Shown here: positions 18,736-27,120 of the stretch, piece by piece
How the letters are laid out: the number at the start of each line of letters is the position of its first letter
How positions within the stretch are numbered: position 1 is the first letter of the stretch
DNA from: WHSO01 sp963732875
GTDB lineage: Bacteria; Pseudomonadota; Alphaproteobacteria; SMXQ01
Direction of reading: 5' to 3'
Length of the DNA: 64,000 bases
Assembly (NCBI GenBank): GCA_963732875.1
Contig: CAVTBD010000002.1
Coordinates: 868,001-932,000 of the forward strand
Made by a program: the position numbers and the translations under genes
The notes under the pieces: model-generated
What the model was told of the DNA's origin: nothing
The model's database searches: none
The model's input: only the letters and a program-made list of their open reading frames with translations

Positions 18736-20058
18736 ATGACCACCACGTCCCTTCATACCCCCGCGCCCGCCGAGACGGCCCGCGCCCATATCGCCGCCTT
18801 CGACGGCCTCGCGGAAGCGTTGCCGGGCGGCGGACGGGGGCCCGTTGCCGAGCTTCGCGCCGGCGCGCTCACGCGCTTCGCCGAGCAGGGCCTGCCGACC
18901 CGGCGGCTCGAGGATTGGAAGTTCACCGGCCTCGACGCGCTGGCGCGCACCGCCTTCGCGCCGGTCCGGCCGGAAGCCGATATCCCGGTCGCGCGCGCGT
19001 TCCTCGATTCCCTCGCGCCGGTCGCGGACGCCCTACGCCTGGTGTTCATCGACGGCGCGTTCCGCGCCGACCTGTCGGACGCGGACGGCGTCGCCGGCGT
19101 GACACCCCTTTCAGTGGCGCTTCAGACCAGCAGCGATCTCGCGCCGCTCGCCGCCGGCGAGGACGGGCCCGCCGCCTCGCTGGTCGCGCTCAATGCCGCC
19201 TTCATGTCCGACGGTGCGGTGATCTCGCTCGATACCGTCCTCGCCCGTCCTGTGGTCCTGCTGTTCCTGTCGAGCGGAGAAGGCCGCGCGGTCCATACCC
19301 GCAATGTCGTCAGCCTCGGCGAGAACGCCGAGGCGCGCGTGATCGAGGTGTTCGCGACGCTGCCCGGCGCCGCGCCCGCCTTCAGCAACGCCGTCACCGA
19401 CATCCGCCTCGCCAAGGGCGCCCGGCTGCATCACGCGCGCATCGCAGCGGAAGCCGACGGCGCGCTGCACCATGCCCATGCCCGTATCACGATCGGCGCG
19501 CGCGCCGGCTACGCGGGTTTTGCGCTCTCGGTCGGCGGCGCGCTCACGCGCCAGGAGAGCAATGTCATTTTCGCCGCCCCCGACGGCCGGGCGCAGCTGC
19601 TCGGCGCCTATCTCGCGCGCGGCCACCAGCACATGGACCACACCACGCGGGTGCGCCACGACCATCCCGGCTGCGCCACCGAGGAGATGTTCAAGGGCGT
19701 GATGGATGATCACGGCCACGGCGTGTTCCAGGGCCTGATCCACGTCGCGCCCCATGCCGTCCGGACCGACGCCCATCAGCAGAACCGCAACCTGCTGCTG
19801 TCGGACCGCGCGGTCGCCGACACCAAGCCCGAGCTCGAGATCCTGGCCGACGACGTCAAGTGCACTCACGGCGCCACCGTGGGCGACCTCGACGAGGACG
19901 AGATGTTCTATCTGCGCGCCCGCGGCATCACGCCCGACGACGCGCGGCGCCTGCTGGTCGCGGGCTACGTCGGCGACCTCGCCGAGCGCATCGAAGATGA
20001 CGCCGTGCGCGCCGTGGTGCGGGTCCATGCCGAGGCCTGGATCGGAAAGGAGGATTGA
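18736..20058 (+). CDS. sufD: Fe-S cluster assembly protein SufD
   Basis: SufD is the SufB-like partner subunit of the SufBC2D scaffold, thought to help iron entry. The 440-residue protein has the N-terminal helical part (LPTRRLEDWKFTGLDAL) and the beta-helix C-terminal core with GRAQLLGAYLARGHQHMDHTTRVRHD, DDHGHGVFQGLIHVAPHA, TDAHQQNRNLLLSDRA and CTHGATVGDLDEDEMFYLRARGI. It starts 4 nt after the sufC stop. The frame is intact. Confidence 0.95.
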   Translation: MTTTSLHTPAPAETARAHIAAFDGLAEALPGGGRGPVAELRAGALTRFAEQGLPTRRLEDWKFTGLDALARTAFAPVRPEADIPVARAFLDSLAPVADALRLVFIDGAFRADLSDADGVAGVTPLSVALQTSSDLAPLAAGEDGPAASLVALNAAFMSDGAVISLDTVLARPVVLLFLSSGEGRAVHTRNVVSLGENAEARVIEVFATLPGAAPAFSNAVTDIRLAKGARLHHARIAAEADGALHHAHARITIGARAGYAGFALSVGGALTRQESNVIFAAPDGRAQLLGAYLARGHQHMDHTTRVRHDHPGCATEEMFKGVMDDHGHGVFQGLIHVAPHAVRTDAHQQNRNLLLSDRAVADTKPELEILADDVKCTHGATVGDLDEDEMFYLRARGITPDDARRLLVAGYVGDLAERIEDDAVRAVVRVHAEAWIGKED

Positions 20059-20061
20059 GCC

Positions 20062-21351
20062 GTGAGCGAGACCGCCATCACGACCCCCAAGATGACAACG
20101 GGCAAGACCGCGACGGGCACGCCGGCTCCCGACGGCTTCGACGTCGCGCGCGTGCGCGCCGATTTCCCGATCCTCGCCGAGACCGTGCGCGGCAAGCCGC
20201 TGGCCTATCTCGACACCGCCGCCTCGGCCCAGAAGCCGAGGGCGGTGATCGAATCGGTCGCGCACACCTACACCCGCGAATACGCCAACATCCACCGCGG
20301 CGTGTACTACCTGTCCGAGCGCGCGACCGTCGCCCACGCCGCCGTGCGCGGCAAGGTCCGCGCGCTGATCAACGCCGCCTCCGACGACGAGATCGTGTTC
20401 ACCTCGGGCACCACCGATTCCATCAACATGGTGGCCCAGACCTTCGGCCGCGCGAGCCTCAAGGCGGGCGACGAGGTCCTGCTCACCGAGATGGAGCACC
20501 ATTCCAACATCGTGCCGTGGCAGATGCTGCGCGACGAGAAGGGAATCGTGATCAAGGTGGTGCCGTTCGACGCGCGCGGCGTACTCGATATGGACGCGTT
20601 CGGGAAGCTCCTGTCGAACAAGACCAAATTAGTCGCCGTCACCCAGGTCTCCAATGCCCTCGGCACGGCGACGCCGCTCGCCGAGATCATCCGCCTCTCT
20701 CACGCCACGGGTGCTCGGGTGCTGGTGGACGGCGCCCAGGGAGTCCCCCACGGGCGCACCGACGTGGGCGCGCTCGATGCCGATTTCTACGCCTTCTCCG
20801 GCCACAAGCTCTACGGGCCGACCGGCACCGGCGTGCTCTACGCGAAAAAGGAACTGCTGGAAACCATGCCGCCGTGGCGCGGCGGCGGCGACATGATCCT
20901 GTCGGTCACCTTCGCGCACACGGAGTACGCGCCGCCGCCCCACAAGTTTGAGGCCGGCACCCCCAACATCGCCGGCGTGATCGGGCTCGGCGCGGCGATC
21001 GACTGGTTTACCGCGCTCGACATGGACGGGCTCGAGGCCCACGAGCGCGACGTGCTCGCCTACGGCACGGAACGCCTGTCGGCGCTGCCCGGCCTCAGGC
21101 TGGTCGGCACGGCGCCCGACAAGGTGGCGGTGCTGTCCTTCGTGCTCGACTACGCCCATCCCCACGACGTCGGTACCGTGCTCGACCGCGAAGGCGTCGC
21201 GGTGCGCACCGGCCATCACTGCGCCCAGCCGGTGATGGAGCATTTCGACGTGGCCGCGACCGTGCGCGCGTCCCTCGGCGCCTATTCCACGCGCGCCGAC
21301 ATCGACGCGCTGGTGGCGGGCCTCGGCAAGGTAAGGGAGATGTTCGCCTGA
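20062..21351 (+). CDS. sufS: Cysteine desulfurase SufS
   Basis: A pyridoxal-phosphate enzyme that takes sulfur from cysteine as a persulfide for Fe-S assembly. The 429-residue protein has the PLP lysine Lys249 in FSGHKLYGPTG, TEMEHHSNIVPWQ, VDGAQGVPH and the catalytic Cys387 in RTGHHCAQPVM. The start is GTG 20062 with GGAGG upstream. The first 25 residues are Thr/Pro-rich and longer than in most SufS proteins. The stop overlaps the sufU start (TGATG), so sulfur donor and acceptor are translationally coupled. Confidence 0.95.
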   Translation: MSETAITTPKMTTGKTATGTPAPDGFDVARVRADFPILAETVRGKPLAYLDTAASAQKPRAVIESVAHTYTREYANIHRGVYYLSERATVAHAAVRGKVRALINAASDDEIVFTSGTTDSINMVAQTFGRASLKAGDEVLLTEMEHHSNIVPWQMLRDEKGIVIKVVPFDARGVLDMDAFGKLLSNKTKLVAVTQVSNALGTATPLAEIIRLSHATGARVLVDGAQGVPHGRTDVGALDADFYAFSGHKLYGPTGTGVLYAKKELLETMPPWRGGGDMILSVTFAHTEYAPPPHKFEAGTPNIAGVIGLGAAIDWFTALDMDGLEAHERDVLAYGTERLSALPGLRLVGTAPDKVAVLSFVLDYAHPHDVGTVLDREGVAVRTGHHCAQPVMEHFDVAATVRASLGAYSTRADIDALVAGLGKVREMFA

Positions 21352-21821
21352 TGTCCGACCTGCGCGATCTCTATCAGGAAGTGATCCTCGATCACTCCAA
21401 GCACCCGCGGAACTTCGGGCACCTCGACCCCGCCAACCGCGAGGCCAAGGGCCACAACCCGCTGTGCGGCGACCGGCTCGAGGTCTGGGTGCAGGTCGAG
21501 GACGGCCGCATAAAGGACGTGAGCTTCGAAGGTCGCGGCTGCGCCATCTCCATGGCATCGGCCTCGCTGATGACCGACATGCTCAAGGGCAAGACGGTCG
21601 ACGAGGCGCGCGCCCTGTTCGAGCGCTTCCACGCCGTCGTGACCGGCGAGGACGAGGCTGGCGACGACGCGGCCGAGGAGGCCGAAGGCGGCCTCGACAA
21701 GCTGCGCGTGCTTGCCGGCGTGCGCGACTACCCCATGCGGGTCAAGTGCGCGACGCTCGCCTGGCACACCATGCAGGCCGCGCTCGACAAGCAAGACCCC
21801 GGCACGGTGGTGACGGAGTAG
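21351..21821 (+). CDS. sufU: SUF NifU-like sulfur transfer protein SufU
   Basis: SufU is a zinc-containing NifU/IscU-type protein that accepts persulfide sulfur from SufS. The 156-residue protein has the conserved cysteines Cys39 (NPLCGDR), Cys64 (GRGCAIS) and Cys133 (VKCATLAW) with Asp41. An acidic Glu/Asp/Ala segment (EDEAGDDAAEEAEGG) lengthens the region between Cys64 and Cys133 to 69 residues, slightly more than in B. subtilis SufU. The start overlaps the sufS stop by 1 nt. Its presence suggests SufS-SufU rather than SufS-SufE sulfur transfer here. Confidence 0.92.
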   Translation: MSDLRDLYQEVILDHSKHPRNFGHLDPANREAKGHNPLCGDRLEVWVQVEDGRIKDVSFEGRGCAISMASASLMTDMLKGKTVDEARALFERFHAVVTGEDEAGDDAAEEAEGGLDKLRVLAGVRDYPMRVKCATLAWHTMQAALDKQDPGTVVTE

Positions 21822-21824
21822 GAC

Positions 21825-22232
21825 ATGATGGACGACCGCACTGACGACACGCTCCACGACGCGCCCTCTTCCGCAACGGCGTCACCCGTCCCCGCCCCGC
21901 AGGCTGAACCCACGGCTGCCGGCGGCAACGACGCCCTGCGCGACCAGGTGATCGAGGTGCTCGCCACGATCTTCGACCCGGAAATTCCGGTGAACATCTA
22001 CGAGCTCGGCCTGGTCTACGAGGTCGATGCCGGCGCCGACGGCGACGTCACCGTGACCATGACGCTGACCACGCCCAACTGCCCGGTCGCGGGCTCCATG
22101 CCGGGCGAGGTCGAAAGCAGGGTCGGCGCCGTGCCCGGCGTGCGCCACGTGGACGTCAACCTGGTATGGGACCCGCCCTGGACGCCCGAGAAGATGTCCG
22201 AGGCGGCAAAACTCGAACTTGGATTCCTGTAG
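21825..22232 (+). CDS. sufT: SUF-associated MIP18/DUF59 protein SufT
   Basis: A 135-residue protein of the MIP18/DUF59 family, which supports Fe-S protein maturation. The N-terminal 35 residues are Ala/Pro/Thr-rich and probably disordered. The domain then runs from LRDQVIEVLATIFDPEIPVNIYELGLVYEV through TMTLTTPNCPVAGSMPGEVE, with the conserved Cys in PNCP, to VNLVWDPPWTPEKMSEAAKLELGFL. It starts 3 nt after the sufU stop; a second in-frame ATG at 21828 is equally possible. The position in the suf operon supports the name. Confidence 0.92.
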   Translation: MMDDRTDDTLHDAPSSATASPVPAPQAEPTAAGGNDALRDQVIEVLATIFDPEIPVNIYELGLVYEVDAGADGDVTVTMTLTTPNCPVAGSMPGEVESRVGAVPGVRHVDVNLVWDPPWTPEKMSEAAKLELGFL

Positions 22233-22243
22233 AGGCAAATGCC

Positions 22244-22600
22244 ATGACCGAGATCAAGGAACGCGCGAAACCCGTTACGCTTACAGAGGCCGCCGCCCGG
22301 CAGGTCGGCCGCATCCTCGCCAACGCCGAGAACGCGGGCGAGGTGAAGGGACTGTGGATCGGGGTGTCCGAGGGCGGCTGCTCGGGCAAGACCTACAAGA
22401 TGGACTATGCGCGGGCGATCAAGCCCGCCGACATGGTGATCGAGGACAAGGGCGTGACCATCGTCATCGACGCGCTCGCCTCGCTCTACATCTTCGGCAC
22501 CGAGATCGACTACGAGGACAAGCCGCTCAAGTCTGGCTTCGTGTTCAAAAACCCCAACGAGACCGGGCGCTGCGGCTGCGGCGAAAGCTTCAGCGTGTAG
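22244..22600 (+). CDS. sufA: A-type Fe-S carrier SufA
   Basis: A 118-residue A-type carrier that receives Fe-S clusters from SufBCD and passes them to target proteins. The three conserved cysteines are present, in EGGCSGKTY and in the C-terminal GRCGCGESFSV. The hydrophobic core GVTIVIDALASLYIFGTEIDY is typical. It is the last gene of the suf run, 11 nt after sufT, and is followed by a convergent acetyltransferase gene with only 13 bp between stops. Confidence 0.93.
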   Translation: MTEIKERAKPVTLTEAAARQVGRILANAENAGEVKGLWIGVSEGGCSGKTYKMDYARAIKPADMVIEDKGVTIVIDALASLYIFGTEIDYEDKPLKSGFVFKNPNETGRCGCGESFSV

Positions 22601-22613
22601 GCTCCCGCGCCCC

Positions 22614-23018
22614 TTATCGCACCCGCGGAATCGACCAGCAGCTCACCAGGTGCTGCATGCCGATCTTCGGGTAATAGCCTTCCGCCGCCGGTGCCGCGAC
22701 CAGGATCACGGTGGCTTCCTCCCCCGACCGTTTGCGGGTTTCCTCGATCAGCCGCTTGCCGATCCCCTGCCGCTGGTAGGCGACGTCCACGGCCAGATCG
22801 GAGAGATAGCAGCAATAGGCGAAATCGGTGATTGCCCGCGATACGCCGACAAGCCGTTCACCATCGCGCGCCGTCACGATGATATCCGCGTTGCGCAGCA
22901 TCCGCTCGAGACGGCCGGCATCGTTCGCCGGACGGCGCTCGGAAAGCGTCGATGCGACCAGAACGCCTTGAAACTCCCTCGCCGCTAGGTCCGGCTCGAC
23001 GGCATATGAAATCGGCAT
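22614..23018 (-). CDS. GNAT-family N-acetyltransferase
   Basis: A 134-residue acetyl-CoA-dependent acetyltransferase. It contains the GNAT core with LSDLAVDVAYQRQGIGKRLIEETRKR (the acetyl-CoA pyrophosphate-binding QRQGIGKRL) and a C-terminal YYPKIGMQHL motif. The substrate is unknown. It is 16 bp downstream of the peroxiredoxin-like gene on the same strand, so these two may be cotranscribed. Confidence 0.85.
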   Translation of the reverse strand: MPISYAVEPDLAAREFQGVLVASTLSERRPANDAGRLERMLRNADIIVTARDGERLVGVSRAITDFAYCCYLSDLAVDVAYQRQGIGKRLIEETRKRSGEEATVILVAAPAAEGYYPKIGMQHLVSCWSIPRVR

Positions 23019-23034
23019 TGCCTCTCCTCGTCGT

Positions 23035-23598
23035 TCAGTCGTTTCCCGATAGCCACGCCATCAGCATCTCGGCATTCCGGTCCGGCGGGAACACCGGATA
23101 GATCACGTGGCGGATGATACCGCCTTCGATCACCATGGTCAGGCGCTTCAGGAAAATCCGGCCCGCCATCTCGAAGCGCGGCAGCGCGAGCGCGTTGCAG
23201 AATCGGAGCCCGGCATCCGACAAGAGCGCGAACGGCAGGTGCAGCCGCGCCGCTGCCTCCAACTGCTCCGCCGGCCCCTGGGTGGAGAGCCCGAACAGGT
23301 TGTCGATGAACCGTGCCCTGAGCTCGGCATAATGGTCGCGGAACGCGCAGGCCTGCGGCGTGCAGCCGCGCGCCCCCGGGATCATGTCCCAGCCGTCGGG
23401 CAGCGGCGCGTCGGGCCGCCCGGTCATGGGATAGACATAGACCACGGTCCGGCCCGGCAGCGCCGCGAGATCGACCGCGCCGCCCCTGGTGGACGGCAGG
23501 GGCAGCGACGGCAAACGCTGGCCCGGAAGATGCCGCGCGGCGCCGTCGTCCCGGGGCGCCGGGATTTTCGACCAGTCGACGTTGAAAAGATCGTTCAT
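23035..23598 (-). CDS. Peroxiredoxin-like (redoxin) protein
   Basis: A 187-residue thioredoxin-fold protein similar to peroxiredoxins of the AhpC/TSA-redoxin type: LPGQRLPSLPLPST at the start, VVYVYPMTGRPDAPLPDGWDMIPGARGCTPQACAFRDHYAEL in the middle and LPRFEMAGRIFLKRLTMVIEGG at the end. The cysteine in RGCTPQACAFRD is the likely peroxidatic residue; the canonical PxxxTPxC is changed to PGARGCTPQAC, so the catalytic assignment is tentative. The start is taken at ATG 23598 (MNDLFNVDW). It probably reduces peroxides in the cytoplasm. Confidence 0.75.
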   Translation of the reverse strand: MNDLFNVDWSKIPAPRDDGAARHLPGQRLPSLPLPSTRGGAVDLAALPGRTVVYVYPMTGRPDAPLPDGWDMIPGARGCTPQACAFRDHYAELRARFIDNLFGLSTQGPAEQLEAAARLHLPFALLSDAGLRFCNALALPRFEMAGRIFLKRLTMVIEGGIIRHVIYPVFPPDRNAEMLMAWLSGND

Positions 23599-23633
23599 CG
23601 GCCTCGTTCCGAAAGACTTCTGAAAAGCACCCG

Positions 23634-23786
23634 TCACCGCCCGAACGCCAGCCACAGGAACAGGCCGAAGAAGAGCGCCGCGCCAAACACGGCGGCCACG
23701 ACGATGGCAGCGAGGCCCGCGCGGTTCCTCGGCTCCGGCGGCCGGCGATCCGAGCCGATGCGCGGAATCTCGTCGGGATCCACCAT
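23634..23786 (-). CDS. Small single-pass membrane protein
   Basis: A 50-residue protein, MVDPDEIPRIGSDRRPPEPRN followed by one hydrophobic helix (LAAIVVAAVFGAALFFGLFLWLAF, residues about 26-49, ending GR). The family is not recognised. The N-terminus is Pro/Arg-rich and probably cytoplasmic. An upstream in-frame start at 23822 would add MKSCDGSNGTTT. It lies upstream of the peroxiredoxin-like gene on the same strand, which supports a real small gene. Confidence 0.55.
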   Translation of the reverse strand: MVDPDEIPRIGSDRRPPEPRNRAGLAAIVVAAVFGAALFFGLFLWLAFGR

Positions 23787-23907
23787 GGTCGTCGTCCCAT
23801 TGCTACCGTCACAGGATTTCAATCATAAAGTGTATTTCATATTTTTACAACCTTGAGTTTAAGGAGCGGGCAAACGGAGCCCACTCTTCCCTTGCGCGGA
23901 GGCGCGG

Positions 23908-24492
23908 TCAGCGCGGCCCGAGCGCGCGGGCGGCGACGGCGGTGGTCACGAGCGACAGCCCGAACATGAACATGTTGATGCCGACCAGCAGGCCGATAGC
24001 CCAGGCGGCCGTGGCCGGCCATCCCTGCCAGATCAGCCAAGCGAGAACCACGTCGACCACGCCGGTGAACAGGGTCCAGCCCCAGTGGCGCAGGTGCCGG
24101 CGACGGTCGAGGGCGAGCACGATCGCGGCGAGGCCTTCCACCAGGAACATGACGATCAGCACGATCGTGAGCGTGAGCACGCCCTGGAGCGGATGGAGGA
24201 TCAGGATGACACCGAGCACCAGCGCCAGGAGCGCCGTCAGCAGCGACAGCCAGAACCCCGGCGCCCGACGTGCCCGAAACACCATCAGCGTGCGCAGCAC
24301 GCCGCCGATCACGAACAGCCAGCCAATGAAGATCTCGGTCGCCACGGTGGCGATCTCGGGCAGCACCACGGCGATCACGCCGAGCACCATCATGACGACG
24401 CCCTGCACCATGAACAGGCGCCAGTGCGCGTGAAACGCATCGGCGACCAGCTTGCGCAGGCGCTCGACGCTGTCAGGTATCGGTTCCGTCAT
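23908..24492 (-). CDS. HdeD-family (DUF308) membrane protein
   Basis: A 194-residue inner membrane protein with about six hydrophobic segments, for example VQGVVMMVLGVIAVVLPEIA, IFIGWLFVIGGVLRTLMVF, LSLLTALLALVLGVILIL and LTIVLIVMFLVEGLAAIVLAL. The paired GxxxxxLP and HPLQG elements are typical of HdeD/DUF308 proteins, which are linked to acid or general stress tolerance. The start ATG 24492 (MTEPIPDSVERLRKLVADAFHAHW) is preferred to longer frames. It is divergent from the TauE-type gene. Confidence 0.85.
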   Translation of the reverse strand: MTEPIPDSVERLRKLVADAFHAHWRLFMVQGVVMMVLGVIAVVLPEIATVATEIFIGWLFVIGGVLRTLMVFRARRAPGFWLSLLTALLALVLGVILILHPLQGVLTLTIVLIVMFLVEGLAAIVLALDRRRHLRHWGWTLFTGVVDVVLAWLIWQGWPATAAWAIGLLVGINMFMFGLSLVTTAVAARALGPR

Positions 24493-24655
24493 GGGTGCCT
24501 CCTTGCCTGCCGTGCCAAAACGTTCCGGCACGATCCCGCGATACCATAGAACGAACCGGGCCCCGCCCCCAAGCCGTCCCGTCGCTCCATTCCCCTTGCC
24601 CGCCCCGCCCAGAGCGCCTAAACACGGAGCAACAAGAACAGGGGGGAATACGTCA

Positions 24656-25423
24656 ATGGAGCCGGGTTTCCTGGGCGTGCCGGGGGTCGATCCCTGGACC
24701 TTCGCCGCGCTGGTGGCGGGCGCGTTCCTCACCCATTTCTTCGGCATGGTCGCTGGCGCGGCCGGCGGGCTCTTGCTGCTCGCGATCCTCGCCACCGTGT
24801 TCCCACCCATGGTGGTGATACCGATGCACACGGTGGTGCAGCTCGTCTCCAACGTCGGCCGCGTCGCCATCATGTGGTCCTACGTGGTGCGCGAGCTCCT
24901 GCTGCCGTTCCTGCTGGGCTCGGTGATCGGCGCCGCGGCGGGCGCGCAAATCTTCGTGTCGCTCCCGTCCGGCCTCCTGCAGGGCATCATCGCCGTATTC
25001 CTGCTGCTGGCGCTGTGGCTGCCGAAGCTCGCCAGGCTCGGCGGCGACCGGCACCGCTTCGCCGTGATCGGCTTCGTCGCGACCTTCCTGGGCGTGTTCG
25101 TGAGCGCGACCGGCACGCTGGTCGGCCCGTTCGTGCACCATGCGACCCCCGACCGGCGCAACTACGTCGCCACCTTTGGTGCCCTTATGGCGATGATGCA
25201 CACCACCAAGCTGATCGCCTTCATCTCGGTCGGCATCGCGCTCCGCGCCTATGCGCCGCTGATCGTAGCCATGATCGCGTCCGGCATCCTCGCCACCTGG
25301 ATCGGGCGCTATGCGCTCGACCGCGTACCGGAAAGGCTGTTCCGCACGGTGTTCCGGGTCGTCCTGACCCTGCTCGCGGTCCGGCTCCTCTACGTCGCCG
25401 CCCGGTCGGCCAGCCTCATCTGA
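24656..25423 (+). CDS. TauE/SafE-family sulfite/anion exporter
   Basis: A 255-residue inner membrane protein of the TauE/SafE family, which exports sulfite, sulfoacetate or similar organic anions. There are about eight transmembrane segments. The signature GMVAGAAGGLLLLAILATVFPP (residues about 27-48) and a second related half (FLGVFVSATGTLVGPFVHHATP) reflect the internal duplication of the family. The ATG at 24656 has GGGGGGAATACGTCA before it. It precedes the TctC3 gene by about 125 bp. Confidence 0.86.
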   Translation: MEPGFLGVPGVDPWTFAALVAGAFLTHFFGMVAGAAGGLLLLAILATVFPPMVVIPMHTVVQLVSNVGRVAIMWSYVVRELLLPFLLGSVIGAAAGAQIFVSLPSGLLQGIIAVFLLLALWLPKLARLGGDRHRFAVIGFVATFLGVFVSATGTLVGPFVHHATPDRRNYVATFGALMAMMHTTKLIAFISVGIALRAYAPLIVAMIASGILATWIGRYALDRVPERLFRTVFRVVLTLLAVRLLYVAARSASLI

Positions 25424-25547
25424 CCCGCCATCCTTCGACCGATTGACTCCGTCCCCGAAACCGCTCACCGTTACCGGATCGCGATCAACCGACAGCGGGG
25501 CGCGCCGGGTCACCGGCAACGACAACCTGCCCCGGGGGAGGCCTGAA

Positions 25548-26644
25548 ATGACCGGATTCCGTTCCATTCTGCGTATCGTGTGCATCGGCCTGGCGGCCGC
25601 GTGTGTTGGCCTGACAGCCTGGGGCATGGCCACCGCCGCCCGGGCCGCGGATTTCTACAGCGGCAAGACGGTGGCCATCGACGTCGGGTTTCCGCCCGGC
25701 GGCGGCTACGACAACTACGCCCGCTTTCTCGCCCGAGACTGGGGCAACTTCATTCCCGGCCGGCCCACCTTCGTGGTCAAGAACCTGCCCGGGGCCGGCA
25801 GCCTGAAGGCGGCCAATTTCATCTACAACACCGCGCCCAAGGACGGCACTGAGATGGCCGCCGTTTCCCAGGGCGTGATCTTCGAGCCCCTGTTTCGGGT
25901 CATGGGCTCCGGCAACGAGGCGCGGTTCGAACTCGACCAAGTTCGGCTGGATCGGCGCGGTCAACAAGGAACAGGAAGTGATGGTCGTGTGGCACACGAC
26001 GCCGTACAGGTCGATCGACGACCTGCGCAAGGCGAAGGAAGTCGTCACCGGCACGACCGGCCCGACCGCCAACTACGGCATCTATCCGCGCCTGATGAAC
26101 GCGACCATGGGCACCCACATGAAGATCATCTCGGGCTACAGCGGCACCTCGGACATCACGGTGGCGCTGGAGCGCGGCGAGCTGCAGGCCATGGCGGGCT
26201 GGGACTATTCCTCGCTCAGCACCGTCAAGCGCGACTGGCTGGTGAACAAGAAGGTCCGCATCCTGGTGCAGTTCGGCGCGCGCAGGATACCGGAGCTCGC
26301 CGACGTGCCGCTCGCCCGCGACAACGCGATCACCAGCGTCGACCGCGACGTGCTCGACCTCGCCACCGTGGGCCAGGACATCGGGCGTCCCTATATCGCG
26401 CCGCCGGACCTGCCCAAGGACCGGCTCGCTGCGCTGCAGGAACTCGTTCCAGGCGATGCTGAAGGACAAGGCGTTCCTCGCGGTGGCGACGCGCGCCCAT
26501 ATCGAGATCAACCCGTCGAGTCCGGCGGAGTGCGTCGCGCTGGTCAAGAAGGTGTTTGCCGCGCCATCGGACGTAGTGGCCAAGACGCGCGCGATCCTGA
26601 AGCCCAAGGGCAAGGGCGGCGCGCAGAAGAAAAAGAAGATGTAA
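25548..26644 (+). pseudogene. TctC/Bug-family periplasmic binding protein, two frameshifts (TctC3)
   Basis: A TctC-type periplasmic receptor close to TctC2 (shared segments include YNTAPKDGTEM, WHTTPYRSI, YPRLMNATMGT and ELQAMAGWDYSSLS). The start is ATG 25548 with GGGGGAGG upstream, and the signal peptide ends at about ATAARA. Two single extra bases, both inside a GAACTCG sequence (near 25932 and 26443), break the frame. Without them the gene would be 1,095 nt (364 residues) and end GGAQKKKKM. No TctAB genes are nearby. It could be functional in the real genome if the indels are errors. Confidence 0.82.
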
Positions 26645-26698
26645 CCCGGAGGGCGCCGGGATACAGCCGGGGCGTCCACGCCGAAACGGGGGACTTTC

Positions 26699-27085
26699 TC
26701 ACAGGCTGTCGATTGCCATCTTCAATTTTGCTCCAACGCCCTGCGCCCTTTGCAGCAGTGCTTTGTTGGCGATGGCCTGCATGGAAGCGACCGGGTCGAT
26801 CGCAGCAACCTCGCACTGGCCCGGCCGGACCTGCTGGACTACGACATTGCAGGGCAGCATCGTGCCCACCTTGTCTTCAAGCTGCAGCGCTTCATGGGCG
26901 AGCGCGGGGTTGCACGCGCCGAGGATACGGTATGGACGGAAATCCACGTCGATCTTCTTCTTCAGGGTATCCCTGACATCGATCTCCGTTATCACGCCGA
27001 ATCCTTGCGCTTTCAAAGCCTCCTTTGTGCGTGACACCGCCTCCTCGAAAGAGGCCGAAATAGTCTTCGCGTGGTAGTAGCTCAT
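26699..27085 (-). CDS. DUF302-family protein
   Basis: A 128-residue cytoplasmic protein of the DUF302 family: YYHAKTISASFEEAVSRTKEALKAQGFGVITEIDVRDTLKKKI at the N-terminus, then YRILGACNPALAHEALQLEDKVGTMLPCNVVVQQ. The conserved GACNP...LPCNVVV pattern is diagnostic. The function is unknown. The ATG at 27085 is preceded by AAGGAGATCGACC, a strong ribosome-binding site. Its end is 54 bp from the end of TctC3, to which it is convergent. Confidence 0.85.
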   Translation of the reverse strand: MSYYHAKTISASFEEAVSRTKEALKAQGFGVITEIDVRDTLKKKIDVDFRPYRILGACNPALAHEALQLEDKVGTMLPCNVVVQQVRPGQCEVAAIDPVASMQAIANKALLQRAQGVGAKLKMAIDSL

Positions 27086-27120
27086 GGTCGATCTCCTTTT
27101 GATCGATGGCAGATGGCCCC

